A program made the position numbers and the translations under genes. This document shows, one piece after another, positions 34,592-45,391 of a stretch of 64,000 bases of DNA. This DNA is from Coniochaeta sp. PMI_546. Lineage: Eukaryota; Ascomycota; Sordariomycetes; Coniochaetales; Coniochaetaceae. The DNA is taken from the NCBI GenBank assembly GCA_021432605.1, contig MU271153.1, positions 248,001 to 312,000 on the forward strand. Direction: 5' to 3'. The notes under the pieces were generated by a model. The model did not search any database. It had not been told where the DNA came from and saw nothing but the letters and a program-made list of their open reading frames with translations. Within the stretch, counting starts at the first letter, position 1; each line of letters opens with the position of its first letter.

Positions 34592-35581
34592 ATGACATCT
34601 ACCACCACCACCACGGCAGCAACACCCTTCAACCACGCCCTCCTCGCCGGCGCCCTGGCCGGCACCACCGTCGACCTCACCCTCTTCCCCCTCGACACCC
34701 TCAAGACCCGCCTCCAGTCCGCCCCGGGCTTCTTCGCCTCCGGCGGCTTCCACGGCATCTACCGCGGCCTGGGCTCCGCCGTCGTCGGCTCCGCCCCCGG
34801 CGCCGCCTTCTTCTTCGTCACCTACGAGTCCGCCAAGTCCTTCCTCTCGGACTACAACAACAACCACAGCACCTGGCTTGGACAAGGCAGGGGGGCAGCA
34901 AAAGATGGAGGAGGAGGAGCGCGCCAGGGACCAGCCGTGCACATGGCCGCCGCCTCCCTGGGCGAGATAGCCGCCTGCGCCGTCCGCGTGCCCACCGAGG
35001 TGATCAAGCAGCGCGCCCAGGCCGGCCAGCACGGCGGCAGCAGCCTGTCGAGTCTCAAACACATCCTCTCCCTGCGCCGGACCATCGGGCTGGGCGGAGT
35101 GTGGATGGAGCTCTACCGCGGCTGGTCCATCACCATCTTCCGCGAGGTGCCGTTCACGGTCATCCAGTTCCCGCTGTGGGAGGCCCTCAAGGCCTTCGGG
35201 AGGGAGAGGCGGGAGAGGACCGGCGCGGGTCTGTTTGGCGATGTGAGGAGGACCCGGGGGGCGGGGGGCGCTCTGCATGAGGTCGGCGCCTTGGAGTCGG
35301 CTGTCTACGGCAGCTTGGCTGGTGCTGTGGCGGCCGGGGTCACGACGCCGCTTGATGTGCTCAAGACGCGGGTCATGCTGTCGGCCGAGAGGAGGGGATT
35401 TTACTCCCTGGCGGCGGAGATCTTGAGGGATCACGGTGTCAGGCCGTTCTTTGCCGGTATAGGACCGCGGGTCATGTGGATCAGCATTGGGGGTGCGATA
35501 TTCTTGGGCAGTTATCAGTGGGTTGTCAATGCGTTGGAGGGCCGGCGGGAGATCATCACGGCCGGCGAGAGGAGGTTATAG
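34592..35581 (+). CDS. PET8: Mitochondrial S-adenosylmethionine carrier
   Basis: Single exon, 329 aa, a six-helix member of the mitochondrial carrier family. Three signature motifs are present: PLDTLKTRLQ, PTEVIKQRAQ and PLDVLKTRV. The first repeat is close to yeast Pet8/Sam5 and human SLC25A26 (GTTVDLTLFPLDTLKTRL, GGFHGIYRGLGSAVVGSAPG). The carrier imports S-adenosylmethionine into the matrix for tRNA, rRNA and ubiquinone methylations. Two Gly/Arg-rich disordered loops, about residues 90-110 and 207-230, lengthen the protein compared with yeast (284 aa). Its neighbour on the other side of the promoter is the organellar tRNA modification enzyme TilS. The 3' end converges with the WDR48-like gene with under 200 bp between. 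Confidence 0.93.
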   Translation: MTSTTTTTAATPFNHALLAGALAGTTVDLTLFPLDTLKTRLQSAPGFFASGGFHGIYRGLGSAVVGSAPGAAFFFVTYESAKSFLSDYNNNHSTWLGQGRGAAKDGGGGARQGPAVHMAAASLGEIAACAVRVPTEVIKQRAQAGQHGGSSLSSLKHILSLRRTIGLGGVWMELYRGWSITIFREVPFTVIQFPLWEALKAFGRERRERTGAGLFGDVRRTRGAGGALHEVGALESAVYGSLAGAVAAGVTTPLDVLKTRVMLSAERRGFYSLAAEILRDHGVRPFFAGIGPRVMWISIGGAIFLGSYQWVVNALEGRREIITAGERRL

Positions 35582-35774
35582 CAGTGAGGTTATAACAGTG
35601 AGAAAATTTCCACTGTGGAAGATGCTATCAAGGATGATTTTGGGACTGTATTCCACATTATCGAGCTGTGCTCGGCCCGGCTCGGCTGGGCTGGGCTGGC
35701 TATGTACATTATGTAGAGATTATACCCCCTATAGACAGATACAGGCACCTGGCTCGACAAAGCTCGGCAAGACA

Positions 35775-38700
35775 TCATGCCGCGGCAGCATAGGCGGCGG
35801 CTGTGGCAGCGGCTAGAGACGGAACAGCCACGGGCTGCGCCGGAGGTTCTACCGGTGGTGGCGGCGGCGGGGGGATCGGTATCTCCTTGCGCCCGTTGGC
35901 CTTGTAGTATAGCACAATATCATTACCGCCCTTCCAGACGTGGGCGCGGAGGGTCGCGAGACTCATGGTTATGGGAAGCAACTGTCATCGTTTTAAATTA
36001 GCATGTTGGTACTCTTTCCACACTCATCACCCTCGCGTCATGACGCGACGACTTACCTGCTCGTTGCAGTACAGCTCCAGATACTCCTCCGGCTTCAGCG
36101 CGTCCGGATCCGGGTGCTCGGGGTCCGCGGGCGGGTCGATCCGCTCGGCCACGTAGGCCAGTATCTTCTTGACCCGCAGCATCCTGTTGGCGTTCAGCCG
36201 GTTGTTGCCGTCGGCCGTGGCGATGCTCGGCAGCGAGTCTCCGTACGGGTGCAGCACGAACGACACCTTGACCGGGTCCTTGGGCGGGAGCGTGTTCGTC
36301 AGCAGCACGTCTCCAAGCCACATCGGTGCCCGCTGCTCGATCATGTCCGCGTCGGCGCCGACCGTCTCGACCGTGCCGCGGTACAGCTCCGCGCTGCCGC
36401 CCGACGTCTCCTCTTGGATGATCACTTTGGTCCCCGACGGCAGCTTCAGCACCGGCGTGTCGCTCGGCAGGCTCGGGGTGATCTTCGTCTCGACGTGTCT
36501 GTCCGGGTTGTCCGCCAGCTGCTTCTCGTACTCGTTCCGGATCCGCTGGATGACGCCCAGGAAGCTGTCGTCGAACTCCTTCTCGTGGTTCGACGACGAC
36601 TCTGACTCCTCCGCCTTCTCGTCGACCACTGCTGGCTTCTCGGCGGCAGTCGTCGATGCCGACCGCCCGAGCTTCTTACTGCCGAACGACATCCCCATCC
36701 GGAACTTCTTGCCGAACGGCGTACCTGGCGTCTTGGTCTCCTTCTCCTTTGGTGGCTCCTTTTCCTTCTCTTTCTCCTTCCCGTTCTCCGTGGCCGGTGT
36801 CTTGGCCGGTTCCGGCGGGCCCTCTGTCGCCGGTGTCTGGGCCGGTTTCGCGGCTTGGCTGTTGTCCGCAGAGTGTATCGCGTTGGAGAAGTAGTCCTCC
36901 CTTTCCACCGACGGCCGGCTGACCTGTGATGACCTCTTGTCCAGCGGGCTCATGGGCGTGGCCAGACCGTCAACGCCAGGTGTGGCCATCGCAATCCCAA
37001 TGCCCGGCGTGACAGGCGGGTAGTGAGTGCCGTTTGCTCTCGGAGTGGTGGCTGGCGATTCGAACGACTGCCACGCTGCGCTCGAAGCCTGGGGCGGGAT
37101 GGAGATGGACATTGGGGGGTTGGCTCTCGAGGCAGCCAGCCTCCTCTCGACGCTCTCATTCAGCTTCTGCCTGAAGGCTTCGTCGCGCTTGATCTCCTCG
37201 TCTATTAGCTTGGCAAAGAGATACCGCAGTATCCATTTGCCGATGTTTACTAGCAGGACTGTCAGCGATTGTTACAAGGTAAAACGAGCACGAGAGGGCA
37301 GCCATCGTACTCCTCTGATCTTCCCTAAACTCCACATGCTCGTCCATGACCAGCTCATCGGCGTACGTTTCGGCATCGAAGCAGTTGAAGGGCTCGAGAG
37401 CGACGGTGAGGTTGCCGGAGCTGATGTCGATCGAGCACCATGGCGCGACAGCCTCGAGCTTGTTGACCTCGGGTTCCACATCTTCGAGATGTCGCTTTCC
37501 GAAGCTTTTTATGGGTTGGCACTGGGGTGAGATTAGCAGTGTTCTTCAGCAGATAAAAACGGCAGACAAACCTTGATCAAGTCCCACAGCAAGACGTCGC
37601 CAGCAGTGTCCAGTGTTAGCACTCGCCGCCTGTCGTTCAGCAGCTTGTGCTTGACTAGACCGAACTGGCCTTCGATAGTCTCCTCGGGTAGATCGTACAT
37701 GGGCTCAACAACGTTCGCGCTCGTATCAGGCAGTATCTCGGAGACCTTCCTCCCAGGTAGACCGGAACTGAGCGTGTCAGACTCCCCAAGGTTGGATGGC
37801 CACGACGCGGTGTGCGAGATCTTCAAGATAGCCTTGGCAGGTATCTCTTTCTTGGCCGATCCATTGGTGGCGCGTGGCTGGGGTAGCGCCGACGGCGGCG
37901 AGCTCGAGAGAGAGTCTTCCCTGCTCCTCGTCGTGGCTATTGACGCGCGGTGCTGTCGGAACGGCTCTGGGAGCTCAATGTCAGAACTAGTATCGACGTT
38001 TGCCCAGCGGTTGATGGACGACCTGGAGGTCGCTGTCCAGATATAATCCCCACAGGCGATCACCTTGCTGACCCCCTCGTGTTCCTGGGCTACCGCAATG
38101 GACAGGGCATCGTCCCACTCGCCCAGCGTCCCGCGCGCATCCGTCTTGACCACGAGCCCAGACCGGTCGCTGCTGTAGAAGACGCCTAGTTCGGGATCGT
38201 CCGAGTATAGCGACCATACGCTATCGTTGTGCATCGTGAGGGTGTGCATGCACCGTCCGGCCGTCACGCTCCACACCTTGACGGTCTGGTCCGAACTGGC
38301 CGTGATGACCGTGTCTCCTGCCGCATTCACCAGGATCGACCGCACGTTGTCGGTATGGCCGACGAACTTGGTGATGCTCTTGCCGGTCTTGGGGTCCCAT
38401 AGTCGTACAGTCCCTTCAGGTCCTCCGCTGCCGAGGATGCTGGGGTTGACGCTCAGCGCATATACACTGCCCTTCTCTGTAATCTCCTCGCCACTGACGT
38501 CAATTTCGAGCGTCTTGCCTTTCCCACTCAGATCCCAGAGGTATATCTTGCGGTCCAGCCCGCCGGAGGCGATCCAGTCGGAGCTCTGGCTGGGAGTGGC
38601 CACGCATTTGACGTAGTCGGCGTGCTGGCCGATAGTAGACGGCTCCTCCTTGAGGTCGCTGTGCGGTCGCCAGACCTTGACGGTAAGGTCCGACGATGCC

Positions 38701-39269
38701 GAGACGAGTGCTGTATTGTTTTGCGCGAGGGTGATATCGTTGATCCAGTGGGTATGAGGGTGTGTCTGGGTGCGGAACCGAGTGGTATGTTTCGGCTTCG
38801 CGCCGCCGTGCGAGTGTCCTTCGGTAAGGTCGAGGTTCAGGTCCCACGCACACACGACACCGTCGCGACCGCCAGAGTAACTGTAGGGATAGACGTGGTT
38901 AGCAACACTCTCGCACGAGGCTTGCGCCATTCCTTCTGGTGACTTTGTTGGGAAAAGCACAAGAGACGAGCGCATCCATGTCCGGCAGTTGGAGACGGGC
39001 TTACAGGATAGCATTGCCGCGATCGACCGCCAAGCCATTGACGCCTAGCCTGTGGCCTCCAGGCGAGGAGTTGGGAAGCTCGAGAACTGCAGAAAGCGAC
39101 CAGAGTACGTTAGCAATGGCATTGTCGGGTTGCGACTCGCCCGGGTTGTACGCGCCAGTTGCGTGCGGGGTCTGGAAGATTGGACCGAGACAACTGGAAG
39201 CGAGAGGGAAGATGGATGGACATGAGGCAACGAACCGTAGCTTATCCTTTGACGAGCCTTTTTGGCCAT
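35775..39269 (-). CDS. WDR48/UAF1-like (yeast Duf1) WD40 deubiquitinase cofactor
   Basis: Six exons: 39269-39236, 39086-39005, 38880-37572, 37521-37311, 37258-36057 and 35981-35775, giving 1014 aa with all phases consistent. The start [11 protein letters not shown] and [13 protein letters not shown] match the WDR48 family closely. A WD40 propeller occupies about residues 25-340 ([46 protein letters not shown]). After a disordered stretch comes [17 protein letters not shown], then a long Ser/Lys/Glu-rich linker (380-residue region with [13 protein letters not shown]), and a C-terminal ubiquitin-like DUF3337 portion ending [19 protein letters not shown] plus a Pro/Ala tail. WDR48 activates USP1, USP12 and USP46; yeast Duf1 partners Ubp9 and Ubp13. 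No deubiquitinase gene is nearby. Confidence 0.93.
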
Positions 39270-40778
39270 GGCGAAGCGAGATATGAGACGAGCATGCGGG
39301 AGGGCAGCTTATGCCAGGACAGGAAATATACAAGATCGTGTTACAGGCTGCGGGAGGTGGTAATGGTGGTGGTGGTGGTAGCTCCTTGGATAAGAGATAG
39401 CCAAGCTGGAATGCTGGGGCGAGGGCTATACTATGTACTGTCTAAGTCCAATAAGTGATGCGGAGATAAATGGAGGACTCCAGTTGGATTCCGGGGGGCC
39501 GTTACGCTGGAACTACCACAGGTACCTCTACTATGGTATATACATCCAGGCTAACAAGGTACCAACCCAGAAAGGGTTTGGCGCAGTGTGTCCGGTTGGA
39601 AGCTCTGGGCTCTTTTTTGCCTGTTGCAGTGTTGCTCCGCCTTTCCAGACTCCTGGAGAGAAGTCCTTTGGGAGGGGGGAAGCTCTGCATCCATCCTACC
39701 GTCTGATGTGGTACGGTTGACCCCCTATTAATAGCCCCGGTCCATTCGAGTCGGCAGCATTGATACAGCAGGCGAGAATGGATAATGTTAGGTACCTCTC
39801 CTAGGTATGTTTGGAAACCACTGCTCCAGCATATGTATCGTTCCTTCCGTCACTTTCAGTTCATGCGCAATACTGGTAACTGCCTTGCGAGTTAGTAAGG
39901 TCAGGCAACGAGGTACTCAAGTAATACGTACATGTACATGTACAAGCACTACAGAAGAATTGGCAGGGCGCCACAAGGACCCTTGGACGATCACGACTAC
40001 ACGTGTACTCACTCTTCCCCTTGCAGCAATTGAACGAAAAGGGTTTGGTTCGCCTCGGGCCACCCAAATTGCGGGCGCTTGGCTTCTCAACGGGTCAATT
40101 TAAGCCGAGTGCGTCTGGTACCTTACTTCCCTCTAATCATATAATCTTCTCGTCCTCCTCCTTCCTCTACTTCCCCGTTTCGTCAATCTCCGCCGACTTG
40201 TCGGCACCGGACTCGAGATGCCTCAACGTCCCTCATGTCGATGTGGTCCTGCCACGGCCGGCTGCCTCGGTGGTGCCAGCAAGGGTCTGCTACCCATGCA
40301 ACAAAATACTCTGGCTGTAGCCCGATGAGGAGTCGTCTTCCTCTCTGCCTGGCATGGTCGAGACCGGACTTTGCTCCTGCTGCTGGTGCTGTAGCTTCTC
40401 TAATGCGTGACGGAGAGGTGAGTAGCCGACGAGAAGAGGACTTGATGTGCCGATTGGCCGATGAGAGAATATCAAGATGAGACGACGAAACGACAGGAAG
40501 ACGGAGAAGGTGGTTGGTAGCGATTGTGGGACGCGTCCCAGGGCGTCCGATCTGTTTGACTGCAAGATGTAGTCGGCTGCGGTATGCTGTCCTACGTTTG
40601 TGTCTTCGTCTGACCGTGTGGTGAGCAACGTTTTCGTGCGATGATTTGTCGTGTCCCGGTGAGGCTTTCGTCTGATTGTGATACCGTGAGGCAATGCTCT
40701 TGTGTGGTAGTGCGCTCTGTTTCCGCGTCAGGTTGTTGTCTGGCTGTCGGGTGGTGTTCTCGAAGGTAGATGCGCGCT
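39270..40778. other. Intergenic, about 1.5 kb, with small repeats
   Basis: No gene is supported. It contains a GGT trinucleotide run near 39362-39381 and a perfect 16-bp palindrome at 39928-39943. The part 40130-40260 is C/T-rich, like a leader, but no convincing coding frame follows it. Confidence 0.4.
39928..39943. repeat. 16-bp perfect palindrome GTACATGTACATGTAC
   Basis: Built from overlapping GTACATGTAC units. It is self-complementary over its whole length and lies in intergenic DNA. No function can be assigned. Confidence 0.75.
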
Positions 40779-41168
40779 TCAAAACACGGTTGGCCCATCA
40801 AGACAAAGCTGTCTCGCTGAGTTCGGGTTTTGAGAAGAAGAAGAAGGCTGCGAAAAGTTGCGCCTCTCGCTGGCACTCGCAACAACGGGGTGGTCCTCTC
40901 CAAATGCCTGTTTCTTGAGCTGAGATCGCTTACAAGCGTCACAGAAGGTGTTGACTGGTCTGGCTGGGTACCGCTTTGGGCACTCGGGTCCGTTGCCGTC
41001 CTGCTGGTGCACAGGCTGGTTCTCGGCGTCAGGGAGGAATCTGGTCTCGGAGAGGGTGTAGTCGGTGGTCTCGTGGGACTCGGCGCCGCGTGCGATGTGG
41101 CAGTGGAATGTGTTTGAGTATTGCCTGTGCTGGCAGAGCGTGTGGAGGGTGTAGATGATGAGGCACAT
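40779..41168 (-). CDS. Small Cys-rich protein, probably conserved in Sordariomycetes but uncharacterised
   Basis: Reading from ATG at 41168, the frame gives 129 aa. Residues 1-85 look like real protein: MCLIIYTLHTLCQHRQYSN, then CHIARG, a loop with LSETRFLPD, and CPKRYPARPVNTFCDACK. The spaced Cys/His pairs (C2, C12, H14, C23, H24 and C60, C76, C79 approximately) could hold zinc. No signal peptide is evident. I have the impression of many short fungal proteins opening MCxxIYTxHxxCxH, none with a known role. A good donor (GTAAGC) sits inside the C79 region, so the last 50 residues, Ser/Asn-rich, may belong to an intron. The exact 3' end is therefore uncertain. The partly decayed gene at 43 kb is of a similar kind. 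Confidence 0.5.
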   Translation of the reverse strand: MCLIIYTLHTLCQHRQYSNTFHCHIARGAESHETTDYTLSETRFLPDAENQPVHQQDGNGPECPKRYPARPVNTFCDACKRSQLKKQAFGEDHPVVASASERRNFSQPSSSSQNPNSARQLCLDGPTVF

Positions 41169-42981
41169 GTTTGCGGATTGCTGCTTATTCGTCCTAATTG
41201 GTGTTGCTGGCGGTCGTCTGTTCGATGACGATTGTCTAGGGGGGACTTGATGTTATGTGTGCGCAAATATTATGCCTGTTCTTGTGCGGTGTTGTTATGA
41301 GTTGGTGATCTCGTTCTGCCGACTCCTGGTTGTGAAAGCTGGGCTATTTGGCGGCGCGGATTTCTCTTCTATGCGAACTTGGTCGTCTGTTCTTTGAGGA
41401 TGTTGGTGGTTCACCTTCATCTGGGCTGCTACCTCTTTTCCCTCCTTGCTTGTCACGGATCGCTCACAGTTTCCTGCTCTACTTGTGGTGGGCACCATGT
41501 TAAGGCTATACTTCGGGTTATAGGATCTGAATCGCTTTGAGCTGTATGATTCAGGTATCTGGGCCGTTGGTGAATGCCCCTTTCTCGGTGTTTACTTGGC
41601 ATACGTGTGACGTATGGTGTCTTAGCAGCAACTTCGACGAACCCCATTCACCATGCTTCAAGTTATGACGCAGATATGTTTGAAGCTCTATGTCTACGCT
41701 ATTGGACCTTAGCATACTAGCATTCATGCGTTGCCGAATGTCCTTTACACGCTGTCCCCGATGACTGAGCCGCTTTTCATTCGCAACTGGACGGCACACT
41801 AAGTTCCCTGTGAGCATACAGAAGCTGGATACATGCACATAATTCCTAAGCACAAAGGGTGCAGCGTCGGAGGAAGATCAACACCACTGACAGGTCTGGA
41901 ATTTGCAGAGGAGCCACAGAAGGTTGTATATCTCCCACCACCGTACAGCGAAAACAGATTCCTCACAAACCGGTTGCATGGCGCAAACGGGACGTACAGT
42001 TTGCACTTTGCGTGTATCCGGTTTATAGCCAATAACCGCCTGGTGCTTAGGCTCACACCTAGACAGGTACCTAGAGAAGTGTGGATGGCTGCTTAGCAAA
42101 TTGTTGGCTCAAGCCTTCATCTAGGTCATGAGTGTCATCGTCTCTGGGGCTGTCGTGCTTGACCGGGCTTCAGTAGCTTATGGTCACCATCTTACCTTGG
42201 CGTGCTGTATGCTGATGGTCTACTGTATAAGAGATGGATTCAGTTCTATTTGTCAACGCTGATACTCGCTATCCGTATTCGCAAACTAGGCAAGCTCATA
42301 GACATCTGAACACCCTAAAACCTCTATCGCTGACAGTATGGGTTTCCGCTCTGTCAATGCCGTACCGCGGTGTTTAGTCTTGTGCCTCTTCGACCTCATC
42401 ACAGATATTTACGACAGTAACAGGGTTGTCTTCTCTGCTGGGATGCTTCCCGATCTCCATACCAAACAGGCCATTCCTTCTGCCCAAACGCGATTGTTAC
42501 CTGCTCTGCGCCATGGTAGATTCCGCCGAGCCGTCCTTCCTGCTCCCTGTGGTGCGGCACGCCGTTCCTGTCTTGGTCCCCGAGCTGCCCAATCGCCGTT
42601 GCCACCACACCTAGAGCTTTCCTAAGTGGTTCCGTCAGACTTATCAGATTCGTCTTCTTGTGCAACAAAAGGCGGGATTCCCGCGCCCACAGACATGCTA
42701 TTTGCTCTTTGCAATCCCTGCAAGCAACAGCAGGCTAGCAACCTATACCGTAGGTAAACTGTTCCCTTGCGGACTGCTCTTCAGACGCATCGCAGAGTAA
42801 TTCCTCGACTCATGAACCATTATCTATCATCGTTGGAAACGTCGCCGTCAGGAGTTCGGGGGATCTGTGAGCGTCCCCGTGGAGGCGAGGCCTCCTCTGT
42901 CTGTGACTCTCCGGGGTGGCTGGCGGAGTTCCGAGTCAATCAAACAAGGGGGGACGCCGGAGGAGGTGGTGGCTGGGCGGC
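41169..42981. other. Intergenic, about 1.8 kb, no gene supported
   Basis: Frames on both strands are short and lack family motifs. A plus-strand frame at 42338-42625 and a minus-strand one at 41551-41853 were considered and not accepted. Confidence 0.45.
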
Positions 42982-43791
42982 TCAAGAGATCCCTCGGTTG
43001 TCCCGCAGGTCCGGCTCCGGCGAGGGAGGTCGCCAGGTTCGAAAAGGTCGCAGGCGATGGTTATACGCATACACGTGGGCGGTCCAGTTCTCCATGTCCG
43101 AATCAGTGTCTGGTCCAAGGCTGCGTTCCGTGTTTCGGAGGAACGAAGAGCGAGTAAAAGGCACCACATTATCACTGGTGTCCTGGGCGCGTGCGCCAAT
43201 ATCTGCTTCAGGGTCATACTGAAGTTGGAGAAGTTCAAGATTTGGGGGCCAGAACAGCGGCACCCCCCCTTCTCGAAGTGGCCCTGACCCTCGGGTGAAG
43301 TGGCCATTCCAAAACTCAGCTAGATCGTCGCTTGCCAATTCCTCCCAGTCTAGTTGGTATTCGGGAGGCATTATCTGCCTCAAGTTGTGAATGACCCTCT
43401 GGCGTACTCCGCGGCTTGGTGTCGGTTCTGGTAGAGGCCGAGTGTTTCGGGCTCGTTCCAGGCGCGTATGTTGTGCTGTCATCAGCTGGTGGTGCAGGAT
43501 GCTTCGCACCTGTTGGTGCAGTGATTCTCGATGTGCTTCTTCAGGGTTTCCGGCAGCGAGGGCCGAGGCTTCACTGAAAGTGCAGTCATAGCACTGGGCG
43601 AGGAAGAGCTCAGAGGTTGGTAAATGACCGAATGGGTGATGGCCATAGACACACGAGTGAGGCTCAGGCGTTCTCGGTCCATTGGCCGCTTGCGTGTGTC
43701 CAACTCGGCAATGGTGGCGAAATGATGGTACGAAGAATGTGCGGAGGTCCTAACACCGGCCGCATTGCTGATAATAACGCACCCTTGGCAT
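42982..43791 (-). pseudogene. Cys-rich fungal protein gene, probably decayed
   Basis: A frame opens with MPRVRYYQQCGRC at 43791, meets TAG at 43752-43750, and then stays open to 42982. After the TAG it reads DLRTFFVPSFRHHCR. Between about 43735 and 43505 the more protein-like reading is another frame (AELDTRKRPMDRERLSLTR, then ITHSVIYQPL and LKKHIENHCTNR). From about 43509 the first frame again reads naturally (HHQLMTAQHTRLERARN, PPEYQLDWEELASDDLAEFW, NVVPFTRSSFLRNT). One stop and two compensating frame changes suggest a decayed gene. Alternatively an upstream exon starting at 44063 (MSRPGLTALTRT) is spliced over the TAG, or introns explain the frame changes. The Cys/His pattern suggests a small intracellular metal-binding protein. 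Confidence 0.45.
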
Positions 43792-45391
43792 GATGACTAC
43801 CTGATGCTTGTCTGGGTCAAAGCCGAATGCCAGGGAGGAACTCAGGGAGAAGAAGATGGGACGACTAAGATGCCGGTTGCTGGAGGGTGGAAGTGAGTGT
43901 ACTGGTACGAGGACACCGTATGTCTAGCAATATGAGTGGTGCTACTGAGTTGAAGCAGTGAAGAGAGGAATCTAAATACCTTGTTTGTGAGCTGCGAGAT
44001 GTCTGTGGATGCTCTGGATGTTCTGGATGTCCTGGTCAGGGCCGTGAGTCCGGGGCGAGACATGCAAGACGTCCCTTCTTCATCATGACTAAGTACCTAC
44101 TCACAACGGCAGGACCAGATGATGGCGTACCTGGCCGCCTGATGAAGTGCTGTACCACATCACACTTTTCCAGGAAAGAACAGACCAGCCTCAAGTCTTC
44201 TCAAGTCTTCTCAAGGTACCTTACCTTATCTCCTGGACTAAGGTAAGGTATAAGGTACACACTTGGCCCTGCGAATGTCATGCAGATCAGGGTACATGCC
44301 TTACCTTATATGAGGACTCATCTGCCAGAGACATTGGGACAGAGGTGGAATTCCCCAGGGTGCACTTCGGGTGTCATCGGATGTAGGTATCTCGAATGTA
44401 CACATCAAGGCAGCTATAACTGTGAAGCTCACATTGAATGTCCATGCTGTGATGTGTTTTTACCTCGTGCACATAAGGAATTGCTTGCTTGCCCAGACAC
44501 TTTTAGGTAAAAAATCATCGACACTGGGGCTGTGTGAATTTGCTTCTTGAAGAGCCCCGGCATATCAAAGCGAAGCGTATCTCCTTGTTGGCCGAAAACA
44601 GTGAAAACGAGTCTCAGCCCGGCGGAGATTCGGATTTATTACTCAACCACTCTTTGGCTTAGACGTCTGGGCTTGTCAGCCGCGCGTAGCTCCGGGCCGG
44701 GAATCACCACGCTCAAACTTCCCCGAGATGAAGGAATTTCTATCGTATCATAGTAGTCACGGTTCGACTTGATTGGAGGGTTCGCTCAGCTGAGCTTCCC
44801 AGAGCTGATCCAGGACTATAGCTACCTTACCTCGAGGTACCTTGAGACGACGTAATGCAACAACACTCAGCAACCAGCTCGCAGCTCGCTAATGCACGAC
44901 GCCTCAAAAATGGGATCCCAGATGCCTTGTCTACCTACCTACCTCAGGTATTAACTAGACTAGCAGCTGCTCACCGGGAATGTTGTGTCGGAGATGACGG
45001 TCAGAGTATATCCGCTCTCGACATCAATGGCGTCAAACAAATCCCTAGACTCTAATGGAAGCCATCCCGGACCAAATGACATGGCATCAGTCAATAACGA
45101 GTATCCGGAGGCAGTGCGTCGACCTGGACGATGTATGGGATCATTGGGATGTGAGGGAGAAAGAATGCTGTAGCAAAACAACATAAATACCCTATGTCCA
45201 CACAATGACCATGGATGCGAGTGGCTCAAGTAACTCAAACCTCTCCAGCAGCGAGACTCGGATATCCTCAGCTTGAATCTACCACTGAGCAACATCCGTC
45301 ACGAAGAGAACCACCTCTGTCCTGTCCTCTAGACATCTAGGCATCCAGGCACCCACAGTTCCCCCAATCCGTCTCAGTATATAACGCAGAC
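43792..45391. other. Intergenic, about 1.6 kb, with TACCT-type repeats
   Basis: Contains a tandem 10-mer, a hairpin of TACCTTACCTTA (listed separately) and TACC-rich tracts near 44824-44845 and 44931-44947. A frame at 43842-44063 on the minus strand may be an upstream exon of the preceding gene. No other gene seen. Confidence 0.45.
44191..44250. repeat. Tandem 10-mer followed by 12-bp inverted repeat
   Basis: TCAAGTCTTC occurs twice in tandem (44191-44210). It is followed by TACCTTACCTTA (44217-44228) and its exact reverse complement TAAGGTAAGGTA (44239-44250) with a 10-bp loop. A similar CCTTACCTTAT occurs again near 44300. Confidence 0.8.

Noticed and set aside
34469-35434. 321-codon minus-strand frame opposite PET8
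   Set aside because: Antisense shadow of a clear carrier gene.
40592-41266. 224-codon minus-strand frame overlapping the Cys-rich gene
   Set aside because: Ser/Thr/Pro-rich shifted frame; the overlapping frame with regular Cys/His pairs is more protein-like.
44217-44250. Terminal inverted repeat of a transposon
   Set aside because: The two arms are only 10 bp apart and no transposase or target-site duplication is visible; it is a local hairpin.
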